NCBI RefSeq assembly: GCF_000691805.2
Contig: NZ_DF820488.1
Location: 1-64,000 of the forward strand
Direction of reading: 5' to 3'
Origin: Weissella oryzae SG25
GTDB lineage: Bacteria > Bacillota > Bacilli > Lactobacillales > Lactobacillaceae
DNA length: 64,000 bases
Shown here: positions 1 to 7,899 of the stretch, piece by piece
How positions within the stretch are numbered: the first letter of the stretch is position 1
How the letters are laid out: each line of letters opens with the position of its first letter
Notes under the pieces: generated by a model
The model's database searches: none
Told to the model about the DNA's origin: nothing
Seen by the model: the letters and a program-made list of their open reading frames with translations, nothing else
Position numbers and translations under genes: made by a program

Positions 1-99
1 ATTCTGCAAATGACCTTATGTCTCCAAATCAGAAAGAATCAAATTTTCATACCAATCATTAAATCAAAAACTGTCTACTTTATTGACATTTGTCCACTT

Positions 100-351
100 C
101 TACATCTCAGAATTAGAAATATCCGGAATTTTACCAATAACTTCATTATTAGACTTGGCTGACTTATAATACTTCGACTTGTCAAAGGTCCGATATAAGT
201 CAAAAATTCTTGAAAGCGACATATTATCAAATTTTTTTGCCATGAATAACCGAATTAACTCTTTAGACTTTTCAATATCTTTTAGGTCTTGATTATTCTT
301 AATAGCAAGAAGCTGCATATAATTTTTTTCGGTTATTCTTACCGTTCTCAT
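100..351 (-). CDS. small hypothetical protein
   Basis: I do not recognise this protein. It is about 83 residues, charged and mostly helical by appearance, with an RTVRITEKNY start that faintly recalls small DNA-binding proteins; that resemblance is inference only. An ATG six codons upstream (369) is possible, but the GGAAAG just before the ATG at 351 fits a ribosome site better. It is the last gene of the leftward gene run that begins near 3.7 kb. The protein could also continue functionally with genes outside the window, which cannot be seen. Confidence 0.45.
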   Translation of the reverse strand: MRTVRITEKNYMQLLAIKNNQDLKDIEKSKELIRLFMAKKFDNMSLSRIFDLYRTFDKSKYYKSAKSNNEVIGKIPDISNSEM

Positions 352-432
352 TTGATTTTTCTTTCCCATTTTTAAAATTATTTTGTTTAGTCTCTAATTC
401 ATTCATCGATAAATTGATTATCTGTATTGGAA

Positions 433-1254
433 CTAAAAAACATTCAGCAAAACCATTACTTCTATGATAATCAGCGTTATAACGGCTCTTTTTACAGAGA
501 AGTTTGTACTTTTATAGGGTATAAAGTACGTACCAAGAAGCCATAGAAAACTAACCAGAATATTGACGAATATATAATCATAAACGTTAGGCATATATTT
601 ACTACTTACAGATTCAAGTTCAAGCGCCTGATCTATCGACCACGTATTTTCTATCAACCGTGTATTTGACGAAATTATTTCCTGACATGCTCTAAAGAAA
701 ACCCAACTTATCAAAATTTGAGAAATGACCAAAATTAAATCAAATGCCATTTTCTTTATAAACATTTTTTTCGTGTATACAAAGTTTGAAAGTAAGGCCT
801 CATCACTCCACTTATTTTTTTTAATCCATCTATCAGTAACGACGATAAGTCCAAACTGACGAATCAGTTTTATAAGTTCCTTGTTCAACATTTTTCTCAG
901 TGTTTCTTTATCAGCTAAAGCGAATTTTAAAGCGTTCAACTGGCGTAATTCATGCTCATTCGTAAGAAGAATTAACTTATGGTCACCAATGTTGGCAGTG
1001 AGATTGTAAGACTCTAACATGTTAAAAGTTATCGAGAATAAAATCCTATTATTATGAGACTTTGCCAATGCCATCAGCAGTGTTTCTCTGATGTTATTTT
1101 CTTGGTCTTGCAACATACGCTTAATAACTTGTCTTGCATTCTCTTCTATCTGCTGCCGATTTAATGTAACTTCTTGTTCTCGTTGCGCTCCTTCTTGTAC
1201 CTGTTGTTTTTTTACACGCCTCAATGCATTCGCAAATTCATCTTGTTTTGTCAT
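433..1254 (-). CDS. membrane protein with N-terminal coiled coil
   Basis: The protein is 273 residues. Residues 1-60 are rich in Q, E, R and K and look like a coiled coil. The C-terminal third has three hydrophobic segments (about residues 170-190, 225-245 and 255-273). No enzyme motif is seen. A GGAGG lies 9 bases before the ATG. It sits 23 bases downstream of the nucleoid-associated protein gene in the same direction, so the two are probably cotranscribed. The function is unknown; a membrane-attached partner of a cytoplasmic complex is one possibility. Confidence 0.6.
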   Translation of the reverse strand: MTKQDEFANALRRVKKQQVQEGAQREQEVTLNRQQIEENARQVIKRMLQDQENNIRETLLMALAKSHNNRILFSITFNMLESYNLTANIGDHKLILLTNEHELRQLNALKFALADKETLRKMLNKELIKLIRQFGLIVVTDRWIKKNKWSDEALLSNFVYTKKMFIKKMAFDLILVISQILISWVFFRACQEIISSNTRLIENTWSIDQALELESVSSKYMPNVYDYIFVNILVSFLWLLGTYFIPYKSTNFSVKRAVITLIIIEVMVLLNVF

Positions 1255-1277
1255 ATCTGGGAACCTCCGCCTATAAA

Positions 1278-2270
1278 TTAATTAACAAACTTGGTTTTTA
1301 TCGAGTTAATATTTTTGATATTGATTAACGAAGTTCCGTTACTGTCATTAATAAATTGAATCAATCTATCGTCCTTCAATAATTCAGCTGGTACTGACAA
1401 CTCAATGCCTGAATCCAGCTTAAATACTCTTTTATCTAACTTCTTTTCATACCCAACCGGAATGTCAATGAATTTACCAACCTCGGGTTTGTTTAAGTTC
1501 TCGATTAAATCTTTTTGTGCAGCCTCATTCTCAGAGAAAGTAATCTTTGCAACGTTATCAATTTCAAGTGAATCAACGAGCTGTGCATTCTCATATAAAT
1601 AATTTTGAACATCTGCAAAAGCTTTAAACTCTGGAATATCATATTTATCAGCTGTTTTTTTAACTGCTTGACGTAAATATTTCAATTGAGTTCTTGCTGA
1701 GATCTTTGGCTTTAGATCCAGTAAAGGTGACAGGATATTTACCCGATGACCATCAATCAAATATTTCCCTTCGGTCACCCAATACGTGCCATGGGTTTTG
1801 TCAATAATTAGCCCATCGCTAATCTGCTGTGAATTAGGCTGAAGAATGTTGTAACTTCGCACTAGTGTATTAGCTATACCAGATTCAGTTGAGTTGATGC
1901 TCTGAGAATACATACGAGTAAAGTTCAATTTGAAAATAGCTAGGTAGTTGTTTGCCCCTTCCGAGTAATCAATAACTAGTAAATCACCAGACGGAACCTC
2001 TTCAGCGGTAGCAATAGCGTTAAATAGATCCTCAGCTAAATGCCCTGTTAATTCTATAAATGACTCTGAATTGTCCAAGACAACCAATTGCTGAAGCAAT
2101 TTATTGTTACCAACATCGCCTTCTTTAAAGTCGCTACTATTAAATTTGCTTACGAAATTCTCAAGATACTCATGAATACCTCCAGCATTCACTTCAAGCT
2201 CTTGTTCCGACTTAATCAGTTCGCCATTGTCTTTATTTAGTACGTGTAAAATTGCGTGTTTGATAATCAT
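1278..2270 (-). CDS. 37-kDa nucleoid-associated protein (NA37/YejK family)
   Basis: The N-terminus (IKHAILHVLNKDNGELI) and the length of 330 residues match the NA37/YejK family, proteins that bind nucleoid DNA and are common on plasmids and conjugative elements. The protein has no signal peptide and should be cytoplasmic. A GGAGG precedes the ATG by 7 bases. In mobile elements such proteins may help silence or organise the element after transfer, which is inference here. It lies inside a leftward set of small accessory genes that have no other recognisable function. The family assignment rests on recalled sequence character, not on a search. Confidence 0.7.
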   Translation of the reverse strand: MIIKHAILHVLNKDNGELIKSEQELEVNAGGIHEYLENFVSKFNSSDFKEGDVGNNKLLQQLVVLDNSESFIELTGHLAEDLFNAIATAEEVPSGDLLVIDYSEGANNYLAIFKLNFTRMYSQSINSTESGIANTLVRSYNILQPNSQQISDGLIIDKTHGTYWVTEGKYLIDGHRVNILSPLLDLKPKISARTQLKYLRQAVKKTADKYDIPEFKAFADVQNYLYENAQLVDSLEIDNVAKITFSENEAAQKDLIENLNKPEVGKFIDIPVGYEKKLDKRVFKLDSGIELSVPAELLKDDRLIQFINDSNGTSLINIKNINSIKTKFVN

Positions 2271-2294
2271 TCTTAACCCTCCAAGCTTTTAGCT

Positions 2295-2747
2295 CTACTT
2301 AATTCGCACTGATTTCTCGTATAAATGACCATTCTTATAAGTCAAATCTTTAACATTCTTTATTTTTTGATACTGAGCTTTAGTAAGATTTACTTTATGC
2401 TTTTTCCCAGCTGCATCTTTGATTTCCAAGGTTACATAGTTTGAATGTCCGTTTATAACGTTGTTCCAAAACAAGAATTTCAATAGCCCATTAGACGTTG
2501 AATAACTCTTAGTCATTCTAAGGTGGCTAGTTGAACTTGATTTGCCTGCGTTCTTAATAGCTGAACGTCTAGAATTGGCCGATTTACCTGCTACTTTAGA
2601 AGTCTTTACACTTTTAACGGGACTACTTTTTACAGTGCTTTTAACAGTAGTGGGAGTTCGAACTGTTGGTCTAATGTGGGGTGTTGAAATATGAACGCCA
2701 CCTATTAATAGTGGCGTGATTATAAAGATCTCTTTTATAATTTCCAT
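2295..2747 (-). CDS. basic K/S/T-rich hypothetical protein
   Basis: The protein is 150 residues. A short hydrophobic start (about residues 3-18) is followed by a low-complexity stretch rich in T, V, K and S, then a compact C-terminal part from about residue 100 with alternating hydrophobic and basic residues. It has no recognised domain. The hydrophobic start could be a membrane anchor. The ribosome site is weak (GGAGAGG about 13 bases from the ATG), so translation may be low or the start misplaced. It belongs to the leftward accessory gene run. Confidence 0.5.
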   Translation of the reverse strand: MEIIKEIFIITPLLIGGVHISTPHIRPTVRTPTTVKSTVKSSPVKSVKTSKVAGKSANSRRSAIKNAGKSSSTSHLRMTKSYSTSNGLLKFLFWNNVINGHSNYVTLEIKDAAGKKHKVNLTKAQYQKIKNVKDLTYKNGHLYEKSVRIK

Positions 2748-2782
2748 TTTTTATTTACTGATCCTCTCCGCCTTCGAATTCA

Positions 2783-2977
2783 TTAGAACCAACTGCAAAT
2801 GATAACTAGGAGTACATAAAAAATTGGGAGGCCTAGCGGTAGCAGCATAAAAACAATTGGCAACCACCACATTTTCTTTCCGAAACCAATATTCAAATCA
2901 TGCAAGATTTGAAGTACTCCCGCGATCAAAAAACAAACGCCACTCGATAATAAACAAAATGGTATTAGGTTATCCAT
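2783..2977 (-). CDS. small two-helix membrane protein
   Basis: This is a 64-residue protein with two hydrophobic segments (about residues 4-24 and 38-62) separated by a short charged loop, so it is almost certainly an integral membrane protein. AGAGAGG lies upstream of the ATG. There is no family assignment. Similar tiny membrane proteins occur in both conjugation modules of this window (28523-28711, 28714-28881, 35264-35428). Confidence 0.55.
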   Translation of the reverse strand: MDNLIPFCLLSSGVCFLIAGVLQILHDLNIGFGKKMWWLPIVFMLLPLGLPIFYVLLVIICSWF

Positions 2978-2998
2978 TTGTACATACCTCTCTATTTA

Positions 2999-3304
2999 TT
3001 AGTCGATAGTATTTTTAGTTAAGAACTTATCTATTACTTCTTCAGGTGTAATATCAGTCCAGGTATAAGCTTCTGCTAACCCTTCGTCATCTCGAGCATT
3101 TTCATAGGCAATTAAAATGTCTCTGACTTGCTCATCGCTATAAACAAATCGAGTAACTTTACCACCAACTTTTTCTAACCCTTTTTGTAAAGTTAAATCC
3201 GCATTCAGAATACTATTTATTTCAATATAAACTGTGTTATCTTCAGACTTCTCAAACGTCATTTTTGAAAGTGGCTTCACCCCACCAATTGCTTTATCAT
3301 TCAT
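2999..3304 (-). CDS. hypothetical acidic protein
   Basis: This is a 101-residue soluble, acidic protein. No family is recognised. GGAGG lies 6 bases before the ATG, which supports the start. It has close spacing with the genes on either side and the same strand, consistent with one operon with the genes at 2783 and 3336. Confidence 0.55.
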   Translation of the reverse strand: MNDKAIGGVKPLSKMTFEKSEDNTVYIEINSILNADLTLQKGLEKVGGKVTRFVYSDEQVRDILIAYENARDDEGLAEAYTWTDITPEEVIDKFLTKNTID

Positions 3305-3335
3305 TTTTCTACCTCCAATTTTTTTGTTTCAGGAA

Positions 3336-3695
3336 TTAAATATCGAAAACAATTTCTATATTTACTTTTTGCCAAATATGGCCATCCTTCTTAACCCGTA
3401 CCCTTTGTTGTATTCCAACCCGTTCCGTTTTAATTTCATCAATATCATCTATTCCGTTAATACGTATAACAGTAATTTGAGGCATTCCACGTGATTTCCG
3501 TACTTTTCCAGGGACAGAATAAAGTGGTAACTTCTTAATCCATTTCTTTGCAACTATAACTGCATCTTCTTCAGTATCAACTGGTGGCAATGTTATAGCT
3601 GTTTCTCTAGTAACTATAGTAATTGGATTGTTAAACACATCTTTTTGCCCCGCTGATAAATATCTAGAATAGGTAATTTTGGGTGCGTAAATCAT
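3336..3695 (-). CDS. hypothetical protein, MIYA start
   Basis: This is a 119-residue soluble protein with a beta-rich look and a basic C-terminal half. GGAG precedes the ATG by 9 bases. It starts MIYAPK, and the small protein at 13260-13439 starts MIYAVGK and shares a P-x3-G-x-(I/V) then P-(Q/E)-(I/P)-x pattern, so the two may be distant relatives. This is by eye only. It is the first gene of the leftward run after the unusual 3.7-4.3 kb region. Confidence 0.5.
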   Translation of the reverse strand: MIYAPKITYSRYLSAGQKDVFNNPITIVTRETAITLPPVDTEEDAVIVAKKWIKKLPLYSVPGKVRKSRGMPQITVIRINGIDDIDEIKTERVGIQQRVRVKKDGHIWQKVNIEIVFDI

Positions 3696-3777
3696 ACAAT
3701 TAAGCTCCTTTCAAAATTGATAGTCTGTTGCTGATAGGCAATAGCAGGTTTCTAATGAAACCAACCAAATCATGTTG

Positions 3778-4065
3778 CTATATTCTGCCTGTGCTATCCC
3801 GATACTGGTGCTTAACACCAGATAAATAACCGATAGGTTGGTTGGGACAGTTCGCCCTATAGCGAGCGAACCCGACAAAACACTGAACTCGATCAGGGTT
3901 GATCAAAATCACTGTTTCATCGTCCAATTCAAAGAATTGACACACATTTAAATCCAGTACTGCCCAGATACAACGTAAGATCATTTCGAGTTTATTGGTC
4001 GAATTATGAGCTAAGCACCATTTACTTCTTACATTGCCGTGTGGCGCCTTTTTCAGTACGTCCAC
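3778..4065 (-). CDS. possible protein in a higher-GC patch
   Basis: This is an open frame of 95 codons starting with GTG, with GGGTGG just upstream. The predicted protein has six cysteines and no recognised motif. Base composition over 3.75-4.26 kb is visibly richer in G and C than the surroundings. That could mean foreign origin, or a structured noncoding region with a chance open frame. I cannot decide between these. Confidence 0.3.
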   Translation of the reverse strand: MDVLKKAPHGNVRSKWCLAHNSTNKLEMILRCIWAVLDLNVCQFFELDDETVILINPDRVQCFVGFARYRANCPNQPIGYLSGVKHQYRDSTGRI

Positions 4066-4583
4066 CCTGACCGTTCAGCACATTTACCAGGGTCGTCACC
4101 ACCCTAAGTAGCATCAAACATCTACCATTACCTCGGCCACTCGTTACATAGCCTCAAGTACCTTTTTGACTCCGTAGAGGCGATACGAACCTCCATATTT
4201 GCCATACTCAAGCACGACGGGGCACTGAATGTGTTGAGCTACTAGCAGTATTGCAGACACTAAAAAAGCAATGCCTACCTTCTAAATACAGAAAGTTAGC
4301 ATTGCTTCACAAAAAATTAGGCCTTTAGAGTTCACAAAGTACCAGATTCGTGCTAATATACTAAGTAATCGATTGTGAAACCCAATTTGGGCGCACTTAA
4401 CAGAGTACCTTCTCAGATACTTTTTTAAGCCACAATCTTCATACTTTCTATATGAAGAAATATTTAATTTTTCTTTCTGCATGAAGAAGTATTAAATTGT
4501 AATGAATCGATTGCGATTCAATTTTCCTTTAAAGGCCAGTAACTATAGAGCTTTTTTAACTTTGGCGAGTTAGTTCTATAGAC
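4066..4583. other. gene-poor stretch with hairpins and a promoter-like repeat
   Basis: There is no convincing gene here. A 38-codon GTG frame (4144-4260, minus) is in good codon shape but too short to call. An inverted repeat AAGCAATGC/GCATTGCTT lies at 4266-4274 and 4299-4307. The plus-strand stretch 4340-4382 resembles 16668-16713 (GTACCARATTCGT, then ATTGTGAAAC), where a TATAAT promoter sits. A short dyad TGAATCG/CGATTCA lies near 4505-4521. The stretch may carry a small plus-strand transcript ending at the hairpin near 4533-4595. Confidence 0.35.
4266..4307. terminator. inverted repeat, terminator-like
   Basis: Nine-base perfect arms AAGCAATGC and GCATTGCTT with a 24-base loop, flanked by A6 on the left and A6 on the right. 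It could act as a weak terminator or as a DNA site. Confidence 0.4.
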
Positions 4584-4595
4584 CTACTGGTATTT
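4533..4595 (+). terminator. hairpin with T-run overlapping the end of the XRE gene
   Basis: Arms around CCAGTAACTATAGA and TCTATAGACCTACTGG form a long imperfect stem followed by T8 on the plus strand. Its position over the 3' end of the minus-strand regulator gene suggests that it stops plus-strand transcripts entering from the left. Confidence 0.5.
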
Positions 4596-4829
4596 TTTTT
4601 CATCTTCACTCTTAAAAAGATAACGAGAGTAAAGTTCATTTGGTGGCATTAATAACACCTTGGATAGCTTAGCAATGGTTGCTGAACGAGGCTCTGAGCC
4701 ATGTTCAATACGTCGTAAAGTTGCAAACGGAATACCACTGACCCTGGAAGCCTCACTTATAGAGTAACCATGGTCATTTCTCCACTTGAACACCAACGCT
4801 GCTAAAGAGATGGGTTCATCAAAAGTCAT
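4584..4829 (-). CDS. XRE-family helix-turn-helix regulator
   Basis: The 81-residue protein is almost entirely one XRE-type helix-turn-helix: YSISEASRVSGIP and FATLRRIEHGSEP form the two recognition helices (about residues 22-45). It should bind DNA as a dimer and repress nearby promoters. GGAGG lies 10 bases before the chosen ATG. The gene stands alone, between the accessory gene run and the IS30-like element, with a small ACCAGC/GCTGGT dyad in its upstream region. It is a candidate regulator of element genes, but no target site could be assigned. Confidence 0.75.
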   Translation of the reverse strand: MTFDEPISLAALVFKWRNDHGYSISEASRVSGIPFATLRRIEHGSEPRSATIAKLSKVLLMPPNELYSRYLFKSEDEKKYQ

Positions 4830-5130
4830 TCATTTAGTACCTCCTTTCCTATCCTAAAGTGAATAGATACTTGCAAAAAATTAACCAGCAAAAAGCTGGT
4901 AAACATATTGAGAATGCATGTGTTAACTGAACAGAAAACACAAAAAAAGATTCTCAAAACAAGAGAATCTCCAATAAAATATGAATCATTACAAATGTAA
5001 CAGTTGTGTTACAAAAGGTTGCTGAAATAAAATAAGCAACAAATGATAAACCCTTATTTAATATAGGTTTAAGATACCTTGTTGCAACTAATATAGATGT
5101 AACATAACTAGGAATTGTCGGGAAAATGTC
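4830..5130. other. noncoding stretch with small dyads
   Basis: No gene is seen. It holds a dyad ACCAGC/GCTGGT near 4884-4900, a hairpin AGATTCTC/GAGAATCT at 4948-4970 whose T-run lies on the minus strand (a terminator for leftward transcripts), and a dyad around AAACC/GGTTT near 5049-5071. Confidence 0.4.
4948..4970 (-). terminator. rho-independent terminator, minus strand
   Basis: Eight-base perfect arms AGATTCTC and GAGAATCT with a 7-base loop, followed on the minus strand by T7. It would insulate the XRE gene from transposase transcription. Confidence 0.55.
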
Positions 5131-5360
5131 AATACCTTTTTTTCTATTCTTTTAACTAATATTTCAACTGTTACAAACCCCGCTACATCAAGGTTTATAA
5201 CGAAATTAAGTATGCTTTTATAAAAAATATATTTAAAACATACTACAAAACTTGATTGACTACTTTAAATAAAAATGATTTTAACTTCTAAATCAGCTTA
5301 TAGTCTAACAGCTGACCGTCTTTTACACAGTATATCAACAATCTTATACATACACACAAA

Positions 5361-5399
5361 AAAAGCACTTGTTTTACTCACAGTTTAACAAGTGCTTTT
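5361..5399. terminator. terminator of the IS30-like operon, copy 1
   Basis: AAAAGCACTTGTT pairs with AACAAGTGCTTTT around a 13-base loop, directly after the transposase stop codon. The same hairpin ends copy 2 (53708-53750). Confidence 0.75.
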
Positions 5400-5401
5400 A
5401 C

Positions 5402-6538
5402 TTATTTTGTTGTTTTTTGCTCTTTATAACGTTTTAATCGTTTAGCACGTAGTGCTTCATGAATATAGAGCTCATTTGGCGTTTTATCACCTAAACTTTC
5501 ACGCATGGGCTTATTGTTGATTAAATCAGCTATTTTATCCCAATCAAGTTGTGTCATTTTTAGATAATCTTGATAACCAACATAATGCCTTATTAACCGA
5601 TTTTTCCACTCATTAGAACCGCGTTCTTGTGGTGAACTTGGGTGTGCAAAGTACATTTTTTTACCATAAGTTACTTGTACACGTTCCAGGAACTCCCATG
5701 CTATGAACTCAACACCATTATCAAACGTCAACGAGCGAACAAAATCACCATGTAAAGTCATAAAGTAATCTAGAGCTTCAATCATTTCATTACTCTTTTT
5801 ACCGGTTAATCGAACAATTACTGTATACCTTGTTTTACGCTCAACAAGCACCATTATAGGCGTTTTATTGCCGTCACGTGAAATCACCAAATCAACCTCC
5901 CAGTGTCCGAATACACGACGATTGCTAGCGGATTTAGGGCGTAATTCAATTGGCAAACGTTGTAACACTATTGGATTTTCAGTATCAGCACCAGAAACTC
6001 GCGTTTCTATTTCTTCAAGTGCTTTTTTCTTTTGCAATTGAATTAATTTAGCGGGCTCTTGTTTCTGTTTCCAACGTCTACGGCCATAAGCTCGTTCCTT
6101 TATTTGAATATCCCCACGTGCAATATAATTACGAATTGTTTTTGGTGACATGTCTAATTCTGGATATTTGAAAATAATGTCTTCAGGAGACCAGCCCAAA
6201 TCATTTAAATGGTGTTCGATTAACTGCTGTTTAGCAAACGTGAGTTTGCGTGAACCACGATAATTAGTCCTAGCTTTTTGTTTAGTGTATTCACCTTGCT
6301 TAGCTGAATAAATCAAGAAGCCATGCCGATTTTTCTTAAAAACTTCTTTTGGAATATCCGCAAAATTTGTAGTTGCCCCTTTGCGTAACTCTCGCCAAAT
6401 AGTCGATTGTGTAAAGCCCAAACGCTCAGCGATTTCAACGGTTGACATCTTATTATCATTCCAAAAATGCTCAATCATGATACGCTGTTCAAACGTTAAA
6501 CGAGTGCCGTTACCTTGTCCTTTATGACTACCAACCAT
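5402..6538 (-). CDS. IS30-family DDE transposase, copy 1
   Basis: The 378-residue protein has two N-terminal helix-turn-helix regions (about residues 14-60 and 110-150) and a C-terminal integrase-type core. The catalytic residues can be placed: Asp in WEVDLV, Asp in FDNGVEF and Glu in GSNEWKN, as in IS30 transposases, which cut and join element ends. It is intact and of full family length. GGAG lies upstream of the ATG. It follows the degenerate partner gene by 7 bases on the same strand, so both are made from one transcript. By eye it is roughly 94% identical to copy 2 (53749-54891), with many silent differences, so the copies are not a recent duplication. Confidence 0.92.
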   Translation of the reverse strand: MVGSHKGQGNGTRLTFEQRIMIEHFWNDNKMSTVEIAERLGFTQSTIWRELRKGATTNFADIPKEVFKKNRHGFLIYSAKQGEYTKQKARTNYRGSRKLTFAKQQLIEHHLNDLGWSPEDIIFKYPELDMSPKTIRNYIARGDIQIKERAYGRRRWKQKQEPAKLIQLQKKKALEEIETRVSGADTENPIVLQRLPIELRPKSASNRRVFGHWEVDLVISRDGNKTPIMVLVERKTRYTVIVRLTGKKSNEMIEALDYFMTLHGDFVRSLTFDNGVEFIAWEFLERVQVTYGKKMYFAHPSSPQERGSNEWKNRLIRHYVGYQDYLKMTQLDWDKIADLINNKPMRESLGDKTPNELYIHEALRAKRLKRYKEQKTTK

Positions 6539-6545
6539 GCTAAGA

Positions 6546-7547
6546 TTAACTCCTTAAATTCATTGTTTTATTAAACAGTTGCAACACTGATAACTCATGA
6601 GCTTTATCATCAGGTACATAACCGTAAATAGAATGTTGGTTAATAATGTCAGAAATACGGTCTAAATGTTCCTGGTGAAGATTAAATAAATTACTAGTGC
6701 CTGGCAAAAAACTATCTATAAAACTAAACCGGTCATTCAGCTTTAAATCATGAGTCAAGTTAAATGAATGGATATTCATTTTAGAGTTTTGTTCTCGCAA
6801 ATCAGCGATATAGCTTTGCGAGTTTAAAATAAAGAAGCCTACAGTCTGCGCTTGAAAATTAAATAAAAATGTTCTCAACCCAAGTAAATAATCACTTAAA
6901 GCTTTATCCTCAATCCGCACTAAAACCGTGTAATATGTGTGACATTCAACAAAAATCATAATTGCTGTACGATTATAAACCGCCTTATCAGCGTATACCT
7001 TTACAGCCCAATACTTACTATACTCTGCTAGTGAAACACCTGTGTTTCTTATTTGCGCCTCAATTTTTGAAGCATTATCTCTATATGTATCTAGCTTTTT
7101 ACTTGAAGTATTTTGAATAAGACCTTGTTTAATATAATTACGAATAGTGATCGCACTAACGGAAATTTCACCAGGATAAAGTTTTTTAATACGTTCAGGC
7201 GATAACCCTTTACGTAAGTTGCGTTCTACCAACTCCCTAATAGCTGGCGTTAGCTTATGCCGTTCCTCATGTACAATTTTATTACTGTCTATAAATTGTT
7301 GTGCGTATCGGGCCGAATATTTAACCTTGGTATGAAGCTTTAACGACCTTAAGGTCGTATCAGTCGTATCTTTAAAATACAACATATTGCCACGTTTAAG
7401 TTCCTGGTCAATTTGATACCTCGGTCGATTAAGATAACGCGCAATAAAATTAACTGATTTTAACTGTACATTCCATAATTTCTCAATGACTAAACGTTCA
7501 TCAAATGAAAGCATATTTCGGCGGTTGGTTTCTTTCTTAATACTCAT
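6546..7547 (-). CDS. catalytically degenerate IS30-like partner protein, copy 1
   Basis: The 333-residue protein aligns along its length with the IS30 transposase encoded just downstream. The first helix-turn-helix (LSFDERLVIEKLW), the YSARYAQQF segment, the KLTPAIRELVE segment and the second helix-turn-helix (TIRNYIKQG) are all recognisable. The catalytic core is not: the first Asp is replaced by Lys (YWAVKV) and the second by Leu (FFILNS), while Asp stands at the Glu position (LNDRF). It should still bind DNA but should not catalyse transposition. The start at 7547 is chosen because AGGAGGT lies 6 bases upstream; an ATG further up (7640) has no ribosome site. A second, equally degenerate copy is at 54900-55895. 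Confidence 0.8.
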   Translation of the reverse strand: MSIKKETNRRNMLSFDERLVIEKLWNVQLKSVNFIARYLNRPRYQIDQELKRGNMLYFKDTTDTTLRSLKLHTKVKYSARYAQQFIDSNKIVHEERHKLTPAIRELVERNLRKGLSPERIKKLYPGEISVSAITIRNYIKQGLIQNTSSKKLDTYRDNASKIEAQIRNTGVSLAEYSKYWAVKVYADKAVYNRTAIMIFVECHTYYTVLVRIEDKALSDYLLGLRTFLFNFQAQTVGFFILNSQSYIADLREQNSKMNIHSFNLTHDLKLNDRFSFIDSFLPGTSNLFNLHQEHLDRISDIINQHSIYGYVPDDKAHELSVLQLFNKTMNLRS

Positions 7548-7699
7548 ATAACCACCTCCTACAGGGAAACCATAAAAACATAATAGCATATAAACTATAA
7601 ATAGCTCAAATACCAACAAAACTATATAAATTGAAATCACTCAAAAACTTAGTTTACATAATCTTTGTTATAAATACCTGCCTATATATCAAGCTTTAA

Positions 7700-7787
7700 A
7701 CATATTTGTGAATTTACCCGAGTTCACAAAGTCTCCCAAATGCCTTTAATGGACTTCACAAGCTCTTCTATAGACGGAATTTCACAA
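7700..7787. repeat. cluster of TTCACAA boxes
   Basis: TTTGTGAA and TTCACAAA arms lie 10 bases apart (7704-7729), followed by two further TTCACAA/TTTCACAA boxes near 7751 and 7781. The first pair recurs at 58361-58386. It could be a protein-binding site; the spacing does not fit a CRP site. Confidence 0.4.
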
Positions 7788-7840
7788 ATTTAAAAAACCT
7801 TATCGTAATCAATTAAAACCAACAAATCTCATACAAAATA

Positions 7841-7892
7841 AAAGACCAAGTACCGTAAACTCACTATTAAGTTTTACGATACTTGGTCTTTT
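7841..7892. terminator. terminator at the end of module A
   Basis: AAAGACCAAGTA...CGTAAA pairs with TTTTACG.TACTTGGTCTTT with one mismatch, then T-rich. It follows the stop of the 311-residue gene, the last gene of module A, and separates it from the IS30-like element. Confidence 0.75.
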
Positions 7893-7899
7893 GTCTTTC

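Larger units (their letters stand above)
5130..7737. mobile_element. two-gene IS30-like element, copy 1
   Basis: A DDE transposase (5402-6538) and a degenerate partner (6546-7547) are organised exactly as in the second copy at 53.5-55.9 kb. Sequence similarity between the copies begins near 5130 (53480) and continues through both genes and beyond the partner's start. The right boundary is taken from similarity of 7645-7737 to 58310-58395. Possible terminal inverted repeats are GGTTTATAACGAAATTA near 5200 and, inverted, TTTGTTATAAATACC near 7664. No target duplication was identified, so the boundaries are approximate. Confidence 0.6.

Noticed and set aside
4282-4482. 66-codon minus-strand frame near the XRE gene
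   Set aside because: No ribosome site, and it ends inside a terminator-like hairpin.
7700-7730. Possible CRP-type operator (TGTGA...TCACA)
   Set aside because: The half-sites are 12 bases apart instead of 6, and the same sequence recurs as part of the IS30-like element's flank.
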